Positions 42,617 to 50,692 of a stretch of 64,000 nucleotides of DNA are shown piece by piece (the first letter of the stretch is position 1; each line of letters begins with the position of its first letter). The DNA is from Candidatus Thiocaldithrix dubininis (GTDB lineage: Bacteria > Pseudomonadota > Gammaproteobacteria > Thiotrichales > Thiotrichaceae). The notes below the pieces were generated by a model. That model saw only the letters and a list, made by a program, of their open reading frames with translations, was not told the DNA's origin and searched no databases. Location of the stretch: positions 310,001 through 374,000 of the forward strand of contig CP124755.1 of NCBI GenBank assembly GCA_029972135.1. The letters are read 5' to 3'. Both the position numbers and the translations under genes were made by a program.

Positions 42617-43559
42617 ACCTAAGCCATTGTATGTAGTTGCCGCAGTAATTCGAGGGGCGGATGGCAGGATTTTTCTTGCCAAACGCCCACAGCATATTTC
42701 ACAAGGCGGTAAATGGGAATTTCCCGGTGGCAAAGTTGAAGCAGGGGAATCGCGGGAAGCTGCTTTAGCTCGTGAATTACAGGAAGAAATTGGCATTCAT
42801 GTGACACAAGCCAGTCCTTTAATCCAAATACGTCACCAATATATTGAACATTTGGTGTATTTAGATGTGTGGGAGGTAACAGGATTTACCGGTGAAGCAC
42901 ATGGCAAAGAAGGGCAGCAAACCCAATGGGTCACAGCGGCAGATTTAAACCAATTTGATTTCCCGCTAGCGAATCAAGCTATTATCACAGCGGCGCAATT
43001 ACCCAAAACTTATCTCATTACGCCAGAACCGAAAGATACAGCGCAATTTCTAGCAAGCCTAGAACAAGCCTTGCAAGCTGGTATTCAATTAGTACAGTTT
43101 CGCGCTAAAAGCCTGCAATCAGAGGCTTATGTCGCGTTAGCACGCGAAGTAATTGGCTTAGTACATCGCTACCAAGCCAAGCTTATTTTGAATACGCCGC
43201 CTGTTTGGTTAGATGAAGCCGATGGCTTACATCTCAATAGCACGCAATTAATGGCAATTCAGCAACGCCCATTTTATTTACAAAACAAATATCTTTCTGC
43301 GGCTTGCCATAATCTTGCGGAGTTGCAACAAGCCGAAGGTATTGCTTGTGATTTTATGCTGTTATCGCCTGTACAAGCGACAATTTCACACCCCGACAGT
43401 GCCTGCTTAGGTTGGACACAATTTCAAGATTTAGCTCAGCAAGTCAATAAACCGCTGTATGCGCTAGGTGGTTTGCAAGCCAGCGATTTAGCCACAGCGC
43501 GTATATACGGTGCACAGGGCATTGCCGCTATACGAGGTTTATGGCCTACCAAGGCTTAA
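42597..43559 (+). CDS. Nudix hydrolase (MutT-like) fused to a ThiE-like domain
   Basis: A 320-residue fusion. The N-terminal Nudix domain (about 10-130) has a complete Nudix box at 44-67 (GGKVEAGES...RELQEEIG) and the FLAKRPQ and GGKWEFPGG segments of MutT-type 8-oxo-dGTP pyrophosphatases. The C-terminal half (about 140-318) is a TIM barrel like thiamine-phosphate synthase (QFRAKS, DGLHLN, LYALGGL), but the substrate-site ND motif reads NT, so ThiE activity is doubtful. The same fusion follows argJ in Pseudomonas. Its start overlaps argJ. Confidence 0.92.
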   Translation: MPNTAVKPKPLYVVAAVIRGADGRIFLAKRPQHISQGGKWEFPGGKVEAGESREAALARELQEEIGIHVTQASPLIQIRHQYIEHLVYLDVWEVTGFTGEAHGKEGQQTQWVTAADLNQFDFPLANQAIITAAQLPKTYLITPEPKDTAQFLASLEQALQAGIQLVQFRAKSLQSEAYVALAREVIGLVHRYQAKLILNTPPVWLDEADGLHLNSTQLMAIQQRPFYLQNKYLSAACHNLAELQQAEGIACDFMLLSPVQATISHPDSACLGWTQFQDLAQQVNKPLYALGGLQASDLATARIYGAQGIAAIRGLWPTKA

Positions 43560-43759
43560 GCATTTAAATCGGGAATCAATTGGCTGTTTAAGCGTTCAAT
43601 CGTATCCTTTAATAATAATTTGCGCTTTTTCAGGCGGGTAATCAGAAATTGATCCCCGCATGGAGTTTCTCTTAACGAGCTGATGGTTTGGTCTAATTGC
43701 CGATGCTCAGCAATAAGTTTGTGTAAGGTTTGTTGTAAATCTTCGCGGTAAGCCATCAT
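43556..43759 (-). CDS. YdcH-type DUF465 small protein
   Basis: A 67-residue, nearly all-helical protein (LHKLIAEHRQLDQTISSLRE...LITRLKKRKLLLKDTIERL) matching the DUF465/YdcH pattern of two antiparallel helices with the LK-x-x-KL-x-LKD core. No signal peptide. It lies 3 bases after the DEAD-like gene, so it is probably in the same transcript, and its stop overlaps the convergent Nudix gene by 4 bases. Family function is unknown. Confidence 0.8.
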   Translation of the reverse strand: MMAYREDLQQTLHKLIAEHRQLDQTISSLRETPCGDQFLITRLKKRKLLLKDTIERLNSQLIPDLNA

Positions 43760-43762
43760 AGA

Positions 43763-45388
43763 TCAAGAGTTCGTAATAATGCGTCGTTTTTCTTTATAAC
43801 GAATTACTACTTTTTTATCACCTGCATTTTTATCTTGCGGGGTGGTTGAGGCGTAGTCTTGTTTCTTTTCCCAATCACCAATTTCATAACCACGATTACC
43901 GCCATCACGATTTTGCATGTTCGCATTGGGATAATGTGGGCGACGTGGCTGACTATAATTGCCATTGCCGCCGCTGCCAGTATCATTACGGCGAGTTTGT
44001 TGTTGACCGCCGTTATTCATACGCCCATAAGGCCCTTTACGTTGTTGCTGACGATTTGGGTCATTGTTGTCTTGGCGCGGTTTATCGTACTGGCTACGAT
44101 TATTAGTTTGTCCACCGCGATTATTATCCCGCCGCTCACGATTATCGCGAGATTGACCTTGTCCGCTATTAGAACGACCGCGATTTTGTCCCGGGTTTTG
44201 GGAATGATTACGTTGGTTTTGCCCACCATTATGGCTGCGAGGCGACCGTACGGATGGCGTAAAGTTTGAGGTATGTTCTAACGGGGCTAAGCCCGGTAAA
44301 GTGCATTGCTCGATGGAATCGCCTAAGTAGTCTTCAATACGTTTCAGATTTTCGCGTTCACGCGGTAATACTACCGCAATCACGGCTTCTTCGCGGGAAT
44401 CGGTCGGTAAACTGCCAAAACGCGCTTCATAATCCTCGACTTTAGCCGGTAATTCAAAGTTGATGATATGTTCATCACCTCTTAATACAGGCTTATCGTT
44501 GTCTTGATCTGCATAAATCAGAATTGGATTAATACTTGGATCACGTTCTTCTTCAGCAAGCGATGCCGCTACTTCCGCTGCATGCCCATGATTCGCTAAG
44601 CTTTCTGCTAAGGCTTTAGCGGTTTTATTGGTAACCGTGAAAATATAAGTGGGTTCGCCTGCGAATTCATCTAATAAGTGATCCATTAGCGCGATTTTAT
44701 GTGTGTAATCGTCCGCTAAGTGCACCACTTGTGGAATTTGTAACAATGGGTTTTTATCTTCTTCGACTTCTAATTCTTGTGCGCCTGCTAAAATGGCACG
44801 CGCGTAATTGCTGACTTCTTCTTCTTTACGCACAAATACAATGGCAGGACAAGCTGAGGTACGTTCGGATAAGATTTTATTGATTAGACCGTGCAAACCT
44901 TTGTGATAAATCGCACTAAGGTCATCAATAATTAGCATTTCTAACTTAGAAAAATCTGCCTTATTGTTGTCTACCAAGTCGTTCAAACGACCGGGCGTGG
45001 CAATCATAAGGTCTAAAGGACGACGTAATAAACGCATTTGCGGTTGATAAGGGCGACCACTCACAATAAAGCCGGAGCGGATTTGTTGCTCATCACCTAA
45101 CAAACGCTTGATAGTGTAGTTAATCTGATTCACCCGATCACGACGCGAGGTCAGGATTAGAATACGGGCGTGTCGATGCTCTTCTAATGGATTATTTAGA
45201 ATGTAATTAATGGCAGGGATCAAAAACGCTCCGGTTTTACCGGATGCTGATTGTGTCCAAATAATTACACTTTGATTTTGCGTAATTAAAGGAATCAGTT
45301 GCTTTTGAAGCTCTGTTGGATTTTCATAGCCTGCGGCATGGATAGTTGCAGCAAAGGCTTCATTTAAACCTAATTCTGAGAACGACAA
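43763..45388 (-). CDS. Degenerate DEAD-box helicase-like protein with disordered RG/N/Q-rich tail
   Basis: 541 residues. The fold is clearly DEAD-box: Q-motif region (F3, PTELQKQLIP), Walker A-like SASGKT (47-52) and TPGR (131-134). Other motifs are lost: DEAD reads DDLS (155-158), the PTRELA motif reads TSRRDRV, no SAT motif follows, and HRIGRxGR is replaced by the YEARFGSLP region (320-328). ATP hydrolysis and unwinding are therefore doubtful. Residues about 374-505 are low complexity, dominated by Asn, Gln, Arg, Gly and Ser with several RGG/RG pairs, and end in a basic segment. This suggests an RNA-binding scaffold rather than an active helicase (inference). It may once have been an RhlE/SrmB-type protein. 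Confidence 0.8.
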   Translation of the reverse strand: MSFSELGLNEAFAATIHAAGYENPTELQKQLIPLITQNQSVIIWTQSASGKTGAFLIPAINYILNNPLEEHRHARILILTSRRDRVNQINYTIKRLLGDEQQIRSGFIVSGRPYQPQMRLLRRPLDLMIATPGRLNDLVDNNKADFSKLEMLIIDDLSAIYHKGLHGLINKILSERTSACPAIVFVRKEEEVSNYARAILAGAQELEVEEDKNPLLQIPQVVHLADDYTHKIALMDHLLDEFAGEPTYIFTVTNKTAKALAESLANHGHAAEVAASLAEEERDPSINPILIYADQDNDKPVLRGDEHIINFELPAKVEDYEARFGSLPTDSREEAVIAVVLPRERENLKRIEDYLGDSIEQCTLPGLAPLEHTSNFTPSVRSPRSHNGGQNQRNHSQNPGQNRGRSNSGQGQSRDNRERRDNNRGGQTNNRSQYDKPRQDNNDPNRQQQRKGPYGRMNNGGQQQTRRNDTGSGGNGNYSQPRRPHYPNANMQNRDGGNRGYEIGDWEKKQDYASTTPQDKNAGDKKVVIRYKEKRRIITNS

Positions 45389-45555
45389 GACACTTACTCT
45401 CCGTCTGTAGGTATGGGTGAGAGCGATTTAATAAACAATGTTTTACACTAACGCCGTTTAATAAGAAGGGAGTTCAGCAACACATACCCTCGGTATGACC
45501 GTAAGTTGGTAATTATCACTTAAATTGCGGCATACTCTTACGCGCTAAAATTAGT

Positions 45556-45583
45556 ATAAGTGTTGCAAAGAGTCAACACTTAT
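45556..45583 (-). repeat. Perfect inverted repeat between radA and the DEAD-like gene
   Basis: ATAAGTGTTG and CAACACTTAT, 10 bp each, with an 8-base loop, 19 bases after the radA stop on the transcribed strand. There is no U tract, so it is either a weak terminator or an operator or processing site for the downstream gene. Confidence 0.5.
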
Positions 45584-45601
45584 CCTTAATGTGTTGTAAG
45601 T

Positions 45602-46963
45602 TTACATCAGTTGTTCAATCGCTTTTTCCAGTCGAGTCACCGCTACAATTCGCATACCCTCAATGGGGTGACGCGGTTTATTGCCTTTCGGTACGATGGC
45701 TTGTGTAAAACCATGTTTAGCGGCTTCGCGTAATCGTTCCTCCCCGTTTGGTACTGGGCGAATTTCACCAGCAAGTCCAACCTCTCCAAATACAATTAGA
45801 TCAGCAGGCAGAGGACGATTGCGGAAACTGGATAAAGCCGCAAGTAGTAATGGTAAATCAGCGGCGGTTTCTGAAATCTTAACGCCACCGACTACATTGA
45901 TAAAAACATCTTGATCAAACATAGAAATACCGCCGTGTCGATGCATTACCGCTAACAACATAGCCAAACGATTTTGTTCCAAGCCTAAGGTGACGCGGCG
46001 CGGCACATTGCCATGGCTTTGATCAACTAATGCTTGAACTTCAACCATTAACGGGCGCGTGCCTTCGCGGGTGACCATAATTACACTGCCCGAAACTGGT
46101 TCTTCATGGCGTGATAAAAAAATCGCCGATGGATTACTTACGCCTTTGAGACCTTGTTCGGTCATAGCGAACACACCCAGTTCATTTACCGCACCAAAGC
46201 GATTTTTAACCGCACGTAAAATGCGATAACGACCGCCCGGATCACCCTCAAAGTATAAAACTGTATCGACCATGTGTTCTAGCACACGTGGTCCTGCCAA
46301 TGTGCCTTCTTTTGTCACGTGCCCAACAATAAATAAAACCGTTTGGGTTTGTTTAGCAAAGCGTACTAATTTTGCGGCTGATTCGCGGATTTGACTCACT
46401 GAGCCGGGAGCAGATTGTAGGCTATCGGTGTAAATGGTCTGAATGGAGTCAATTACCATTAAATTGGGTTGTTCTTGTTGCGCCAGTGTTATGACATTTT
46501 CAACGCAGGTTTCGGTTAACAGGCGTAAACCCGTGGTAGGTAAGCCCAAGCGTCTAGCGCGTAAACCAACTTGTTGTAGGGATTCTTCACCCGTGACGTA
46601 TAAACTACGTAAGTTGGTTAATTCCGTTAGGGTTTGCAATAAGATAGTAGATTTACCAATACCCGGGTCACCACCTATCAGAATCACTGAACCCATGACT
46701 AATCCGCCGCCTAATACCCGATCTAACTCGGGTTGTTGGGTAGGAATACGTGGATCTTCGCTCAAATTCACCTCATTTAGGGAGCGAATGGCTACTTTAT
46801 CCCCTGAATAGTTGCCTACGCGGGTATTGGCGGGTTTAGCAGTAGCAACTGCAATGCTTTCTTCTAAGGTATTCCACGCTTCACATTCAGAACATTGCCC
46901 TGCCCATTTGCTATGCACACTGCCACAAGCAGTACAGTAATATTGAACTTTAGTTTTGCTCAC
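45602..46963 (-). CDS. radA: DNA repair protein RadA
   Basis: A 453-residue RecA-like helicase that helps branch migration during recombination. N-terminal zinc finger with Cys10, Cys13, Cys24 and Cys27; Walker A GGDPGIGKST; the RadA-specific KNRFG motif; and a C-terminal Lon-protease-like domain (GGVKISETAADLPLLLAALSS, FGEVGLAGEIRPV). Complete. It reads away from the CcsA-like gene 43 bases upstream. Confidence 0.97.
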   Translation of the reverse strand: MSKTKVQYYCTACGSVHSKWAGQCSECEAWNTLEESIAVATAKPANTRVGNYSGDKVAIRSLNEVNLSEDPRIPTQQPELDRVLGGGLVMGSVILIGGDPGIGKSTILLQTLTELTNLRSLYVTGEESLQQVGLRARRLGLPTTGLRLLTETCVENVITLAQQEQPNLMVIDSIQTIYTDSLQSAPGSVSQIRESAAKLVRFAKQTQTVLFIVGHVTKEGTLAGPRVLEHMVDTVLYFEGDPGGRYRILRAVKNRFGAVNELGVFAMTEQGLKGVSNPSAIFLSRHEEPVSGSVIMVTREGTRPLMVEVQALVDQSHGNVPRRVTLGLEQNRLAMLLAVMHRHGGISMFDQDVFINVVGGVKISETAADLPLLLAALSSFRNRPLPADLIVFGEVGLAGEIRPVPNGEERLREAAKHGFTQAIVPKGNKPRHPIEGMRIVAVTRLEKAIEQLM

Positions 46964-47006
46964 GGCATTTACTCACAGCTAACCAACAAATAGTTGTTAG
47001 GCGGCG

Positions 47007-47816
47007 CTAGCTAATTAAGAATTCCAAGACAAATTTGCTACCAAAAAAAGCTAACATCAATAAGATAAAGCCGCTAAGTGTCCAGTGAATTGCTTTACGC
47101 CCGCGCCAACCATAACGCCAATGTCCGTATAATAACGTACTAAAAACGAACAAAGCGAGGATTGATAGCAAGGTTTTGTGGGCTAAATGTTGTGCAAATA
47201 AATCATCTACATAAAAACCACCAGTAAGTAGACCTAATGCCAGTAATACCACCCCCGCCATAATGAATTGGAACAGCAGAGCTTCCATATCCAATAGCGG
47301 CGGTAAAGTGCGAATTAAGCCGCTGGGTTTATGATTATGTAAATGCCGATTTTGCCAAGCGAGAAATAGCGCTAATAGAGCCGCGATTGCCAACATGCTA
47401 TACGCCAGCAATGAGAAGAAGATATGCAAACCTAAACCGTCATTGAGGTTTAGTAAGTTTGTTGGGCGGTCTTCTAAACCCGCTATTAGCATGGTACTCA
47501 GCGTAAACGGCAGAATAAATAACACCAATGTTTCTAAAGGGCGCTTGAGATTGGCAATAAACAACAGCAAATTACACAGCCACATAATGAGCGAACTTGC
47601 CATTGTGAAGCTGAGATATAGTCCCGGTTCGTGCCATAAATTGTAAAAAACGCTCATGCCCTGTAATAACAGCGCAGCAAGCCAACTCACTTGGAGAAGG
47701 TAATGGTACTGCACGGGCTGACCTTGCAGCCGTTGGCGCAAGCGCAGACCGATTAAGATAAAAGTCGCCAGCCACGCGATTGTAGCTAGTAGATTAATCA
47801 TTATTGTCATTGGCAC
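47007..47816 (-). CDS. CcsA/YpjD-type inner-membrane protein
   Basis: 269 residues with about eight hydrophobic helices. It resembles the YpjD branch of the cytochrome c assembly family (CcmC/CcsA superfamily): HIFFSLLAYSMLAIAALLALFLAWQ and the AHKTLLSILALFVFSTLLYGHWRYGWRGRKA segment with conserved His. It lacks the full WWD motif of heme handlers, so a heme role is uncertain. Its divergent position next to ffh is conserved in gammaproteobacteria. Confidence 0.85.
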   Translation of the reverse strand: MPMTIMINLLATIAWLATFILIGLRLRQRLQGQPVQYHYLLQVSWLAALLLQGMSVFYNLWHEPGLYLSFTMASSLIMWLCNLLLFIANLKRPLETLVLFILPFTLSTMLIAGLEDRPTNLLNLNDGLGLHIFFSLLAYSMLAIAALLALFLAWQNRHLHNHKPSGLIRTLPPLLDMEALLFQFIMAGVVLLALGLLTGGFYVDDLFAQHLAHKTLLSILALFVFSTLLYGHWRYGWRGRKAIHWTLSGFILLMLAFFGSKFVLEFLIS

Positions 47817-47934
47817 AACTACAGTTCAGCAAGGTGATAGATACAGTAGCCCTTATACGGAAGGCAACAGATTCAAATTTACTTTAATGTTATGATAGCA
47901 ATTTGTGCTTAAGTCGGCCTAGAAGAAGTCCAGC

Positions 47935-49317
47935 ATGTTTGAGAATTTAAGTGAACGTCTCTCGCAGACGGTAAAAAAGCTCCGTGGTCAAGCGCGTTTA
48001 ACCGATGACAACATAAAAGATGCATTGCGTGATGTGCGTATGGCGCTATTGGAAGCGGATGTCGCCTTACCCGTCGTACGGGAATTTACCAATCGTGTGA
48101 AAGAACGCGCGGTAGGGCAAGAAGTATTAGAAAGTTTAAGCCCCGGGCAGGCGTTGATTAAAGTCGTTAACGATGAGTTAGTCGACATTATGGGTAAGGC
48201 AAATGAGAGTTTAGCCTTAAATACCCAGCCACCCGCTGTGATTTTAATGGCAGGTTTACAAGGTGCAGGTAAAACCACTACGGTCGGTAAACTGACCCGC
48301 TTTTTAAAAGAACGGCAAAATAAGTCGGTAATGGTTGCCAGTTGTGACGTGTATCGTCCAGCGGCGATTAAACAATTAGAAACCATTGCGACTCAAACCG
48401 GTGCAACTTTCTTTCCCAGTGAAGCCAATCAACAGCCGGTTGCGATTGCCAAAGCAGCGATTGAACAAGCTAAACGTAAATATATTGATGTTTTAATCAT
48501 TGATACGGCGGGACGTTTACACGTTGATGCGGACATGATGGCTGAAATTCAAGCCATTCATCAAGCTATTAACCCGGTCGAAACCTTGTTTGTGGTTGAT
48601 AGCATGACCGGGCAAGATGCGGCAAATACTGCAAAAGCCTTTGGTGATGCTTTACCATTAACCGGCGTGGTATTAACCAAAGCAGATGGGGATGCGCGTG
48701 GCGGTGCAGCATTATCCGTGCGACATATCACGGGAAAACCCATTAAATTTATTGGGGTGGGTGAGAAGTTAGATGCCTTAGAACCGTTCCATCCAGACCG
48801 TATGGCATCGCGTATTTTGGGTATGGGCGATGTTTTAAGCTTAATTGAAGAAGCCCAGCGCCAAGTTGATCATAAAAAAGCCCAGCAATTAGCGAAAAAA
48901 CTCAATAAAGGTAAAGGCTTTGATTTTGAAGACTTACGCGAACAGATGCAGCAAATGCTGAAAATGGGTGGGGTTGCGGGCTTGATGGATAAATTGCCGG
49001 GTATGGGTAGCGTACCTGCGCATTTAAAGAGTCAAGCAAATGACAAAGAAATCAGACGCATGATTGCCATTATTAATTCAATGACTTTAGAGGAACGACG
49101 TAATCCAGATTTGATTAAAGCCTCACGTAAACGTCGGATTGCTGCCGGTTGTGGTTTGCAAGTGCAAGATGTGAATCGCTTGATGAAACAGCATTTACAG
49201 ATGAGTACTGTTATGAAGCAATTTTCTAAGGGCGGCTTGCGTAAATTAATGGCAGGCATGAAGGGAAAATTGCCACCGGGTGGTGGATTTCCGCCGATGG
49301 GTGGTTTTTCAGGTTAA
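47935..49317 (+). CDS. ffh: Signal recognition particle protein Ffh
   Basis: The SRP54 GTPase that binds 4.5S RNA and targets nascent membrane proteins to FtsY. 460 residues: N domain, G domain with GLQGAGKTT (107-115), DTAGRLHVD and TKADGDARGG, then a methionine-rich M domain (about 300-440) with the RKRRIAAGCG RNA-binding motif and a Gly/Pro-rich tail. A TATGAT element at 47891-47896 is a possible -10, without a clear -35. Confidence 0.98.
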   Translation: MFENLSERLSQTVKKLRGQARLTDDNIKDALRDVRMALLEADVALPVVREFTNRVKERAVGQEVLESLSPGQALIKVVNDELVDIMGKANESLALNTQPPAVILMAGLQGAGKTTTVGKLTRFLKERQNKSVMVASCDVYRPAAIKQLETIATQTGATFFPSEANQQPVAIAKAAIEQAKRKYIDVLIIDTAGRLHVDADMMAEIQAIHQAINPVETLFVVDSMTGQDAANTAKAFGDALPLTGVVLTKADGDARGGAALSVRHITGKPIKFIGVGEKLDALEPFHPDRMASRILGMGDVLSLIEEAQRQVDHKKAQQLAKKLNKGKGFDFEDLREQMQQMLKMGGVAGLMDKLPGMGSVPAHLKSQANDKEIRRMIAIINSMTLEERRNPDLIKASRKRRIAAGCGLQVQDVNRLMKQHLQMSTVMKQFSKGGLRKLMAGMKGKLPPGGGFPPMGGFSG

Positions 49318-49340
49318 AAACAAGACATTAATTGTACAAA

Positions 49341-49369
49341 TTATCGAAAATCTGACAGTTTGCTATAAG
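49341..49369 (+). promoter_or_regulatory. Possible promoter for the first small lipoprotein gene
   Basis: TTATCG, a 17-base spacer and TATAAG preceded by TGC. The -35 is poor and the leader would be about 165 bases, so this is only a candidate. Confidence 0.3.
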
Positions 49370-49540
49370 AGTAGTTTGCCAGTTGATTAGTCTAGTTGTA
49401 TGATTTGCAGCGTCCAGAAGTCCATGAAAAAGCATGACGGGGGTTGTTGTGCTGAGTTCTGGCATAAATTGTTTCAAGTCAAAGTCTTGATTTGGTGCAT
49501 AGATCCCCTTTCCAATTAATTTCGTGAGAGAGTTAAAAAT

Positions 49541-49813
49541 ATGAAATCTCAATTAACTATTGCAGGTGTATTGTTCGCAGCTTTGTTAGCAACTGGTTGT
49601 AGCCAACAACAATCTAGCCAACAATCTACTCCTGAAACAGCAGTAGCTGCGGTTGAAGTAGCACCAGCTCCAGCAGTTGTTGCACCAGCTCCAGTTGTAC
49701 GTCCAGCTCCAGCTGCACCTGTAATGCCACGCGTTAAAGCAAAAGGTCATTACAAAGGTGCTGTTGCAATGGATGCAAATTCACGTGCAGCATTAAGCCA
49801 ATACCAAAAGTAA
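49541..49813 (+). CDS. Small lipoprotein 1 of a three-member family, Pro/Ala-rich middle
   Basis: 90 residues. Signal peptide with lipobox LATG and acylated Cys20, then a Ser/Gln stretch (SQQQSSQQS), an Ala/Pro/Val-rich middle (about 38-63) and a C-terminal signature at 65-90: VKAKGHYKGAVAMDANSR followed by a YQ-basic end. The same N-terminal and C-terminal parts recur in the next two genes. The residue after Cys is Ser, not Asp, so outer-membrane sorting is expected. GAGAG lies about 9 bases before the ATG. I do not recognise the family; it may be a cell-surface or peptidoglycan-associated protein. Confidence 0.85.
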   Translation: MKSQLTIAGVLFAALLATGCSQQQSSQQSTPETAVAAVEVAPAPAVVAPAPVVRPAPAAPVMPRVKAKGHYKGAVAMDANSRAALSQYQK

Positions 49814-49862
49814 TGGATTAACGCTTAGCGTTAAACGTATCTAAATTTCCGTTTAGATCGTG

Positions 49863-49894
49863 AAAAAGCCTGCTTATCCACAGCAGGCTTTTTT
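49863..49894 (+). terminator. Rho-independent terminator after lipoprotein 1
   Basis: A 12-bp stem (AAAAAGCCTGCT with AGCAGGCTTTTT), a 7-base loop and a T run. Strong, and probably bidirectional because of the A run on the left arm. Confidence 0.9.
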
Positions 49895-49937
49895 GTTTGT
49901 GGTAAAAATAAAAAGATTGTTGTAATAGTCTGACTTT

Positions 49938-49965
49938 TTGCAAAGTTTTGTACTAAATATATTCT
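49938..49965 (+). promoter_or_regulatory. Candidate promoter for lipoprotein 2
   Basis: TTGCAA, a 16-base spacer and TATTCT, with the TTGTACTAAA element (49948-49957) inside the spacer. The same 10-base element occurs at 50599-50608 before lipoprotein 3, at a similar distance from the start codon (about 85-93 bases). Confidence 0.4.
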
Positions 49966-50049
49966 GTGCATCTGACGCAAACAGACTATAGTCAGGGACA
50001 CGACTAAATTTTGGAATGATTCTTTAAATTAAGAATGAGGCTTAATGTA

Positions 50050-50415
50050 ATGAAATTGAAGCTTAAATTAGCACTATCAACTTTGTTGTGCGTAGGGTTA
50101 TTTGCAACAGGTTGTAGTCAACAACAAACATCAGGTAGCCAACAAGTAGCTACTGGTAGCCAACAAACTACACAAACTGTAGTTGAAGAGAAAGTTGTAA
50201 AAGTAGTTCCACCTGCTAAACGTGGCGGTGGCGGCGGCAAAAAAGTCGTTAAACAAGTACGTCGTGGTGGCGGTAAACGTCGTGGCGGCGGTGGCTATCG
50301 CGCTCCTGTAGTACCACCTGTAAAAATGCCACCTATTAAAGCAAAAGGTTACTATAAAGGTCCTGTCGGTTTAGGTGCTGATTCGCGCGTAACCTTACAA
50401 CCCTATCAACGTTAA
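50050..50415 (+). CDS. Small lipoprotein 2, Gly/Lys/Arg-rich middle
   Basis: 121 residues from ATG 50050, chosen because GAGG lies 9 bases upstream and the signal peptide then starts directly (an in-frame ATG at 50035 adds five residues). Lipobox FATG with Cys22, Ser/Gln repeats (SQQQ, GSQQVATGSQQ), then a strongly basic middle (about 58-90) of GGGGG, KK, RRGGGKRRGGGG runs, and the C-terminal signature IKAKGYYKGPVGLGADSR ending in PYQR. The basic middle could bind acidic polysaccharide or nucleic acid at the cell surface (speculation). Confidence 0.85.
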   Translation: MKLKLKLALSTLLCVGLFATGCSQQQTSGSQQVATGSQQTTQTVVEEKVVKVVPPAKRGGGGGKKVVKQVRRGGGKRRGGGGYRAPVVPPVKMPPIKAKGYYKGPVGLGADSRVTLQPYQR

Positions 50416-50451
50416 TTAATTAAATTAACTTAGAAAATTTTTAAAATTTTG

Positions 50452-50480
50452 ACCCTTACTGTAAAAGTAAGGGTTTTTTT
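50452..50480 (+). terminator. Rho-independent terminator after lipoprotein 2
   Basis: An 8-bp stem (ACCCTTAC with GTAAGGGT), a 7-base loop and a run of T immediately after. Confidence 0.9.
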
Positions 50481-50598
50481 GTTTGAACCTTTCTGAAATT
50501 TGGTGCAACCTATAACAGGCAGGTTAAACCTGTATGTACAATGAATAATAAGCTTGGGATAAGCTCAATTTAACCACTGATCAGGCTTTTATATAGAT

Positions 50599-50608
50599 TT
50601 GTACTAAA
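50599..50608 (+). promoter_or_regulatory. TTGTACTAAA element shared with the lipoprotein 2 leader
   Basis: Identical to 49948-49957 and followed by A+T-rich sequence in both cases. It could be an operator or part of a promoter; no consensus -10 is obvious at the right spacing here. A related TTGTACAAA lies at 49332-49340. Confidence 0.3.
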
Positions 50609-50692
50609 ATAAATTTTGGTCTAGTTATAAATGTTTAATGCTTAACTAGTACTTAAAATGCTTTCCTGTAAACAACGAAAGAGATCAAGACG

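Noticed and set aside
43846..44269. Plus-strand frames of up to 136 residues, rich in Ile/Thr, over the DEAD-like gene's tail
   Set aside because: They mirror the repetitive Asn/Gln/Arg/Gly codons of the opposite strand and have no ribosome site.
49328..49552. 74-residue minus-strand frame between ffh and lipoprotein 1
   Set aside because: No recognisable family or ribosome site, and it overlaps the lipoprotein 1 start.
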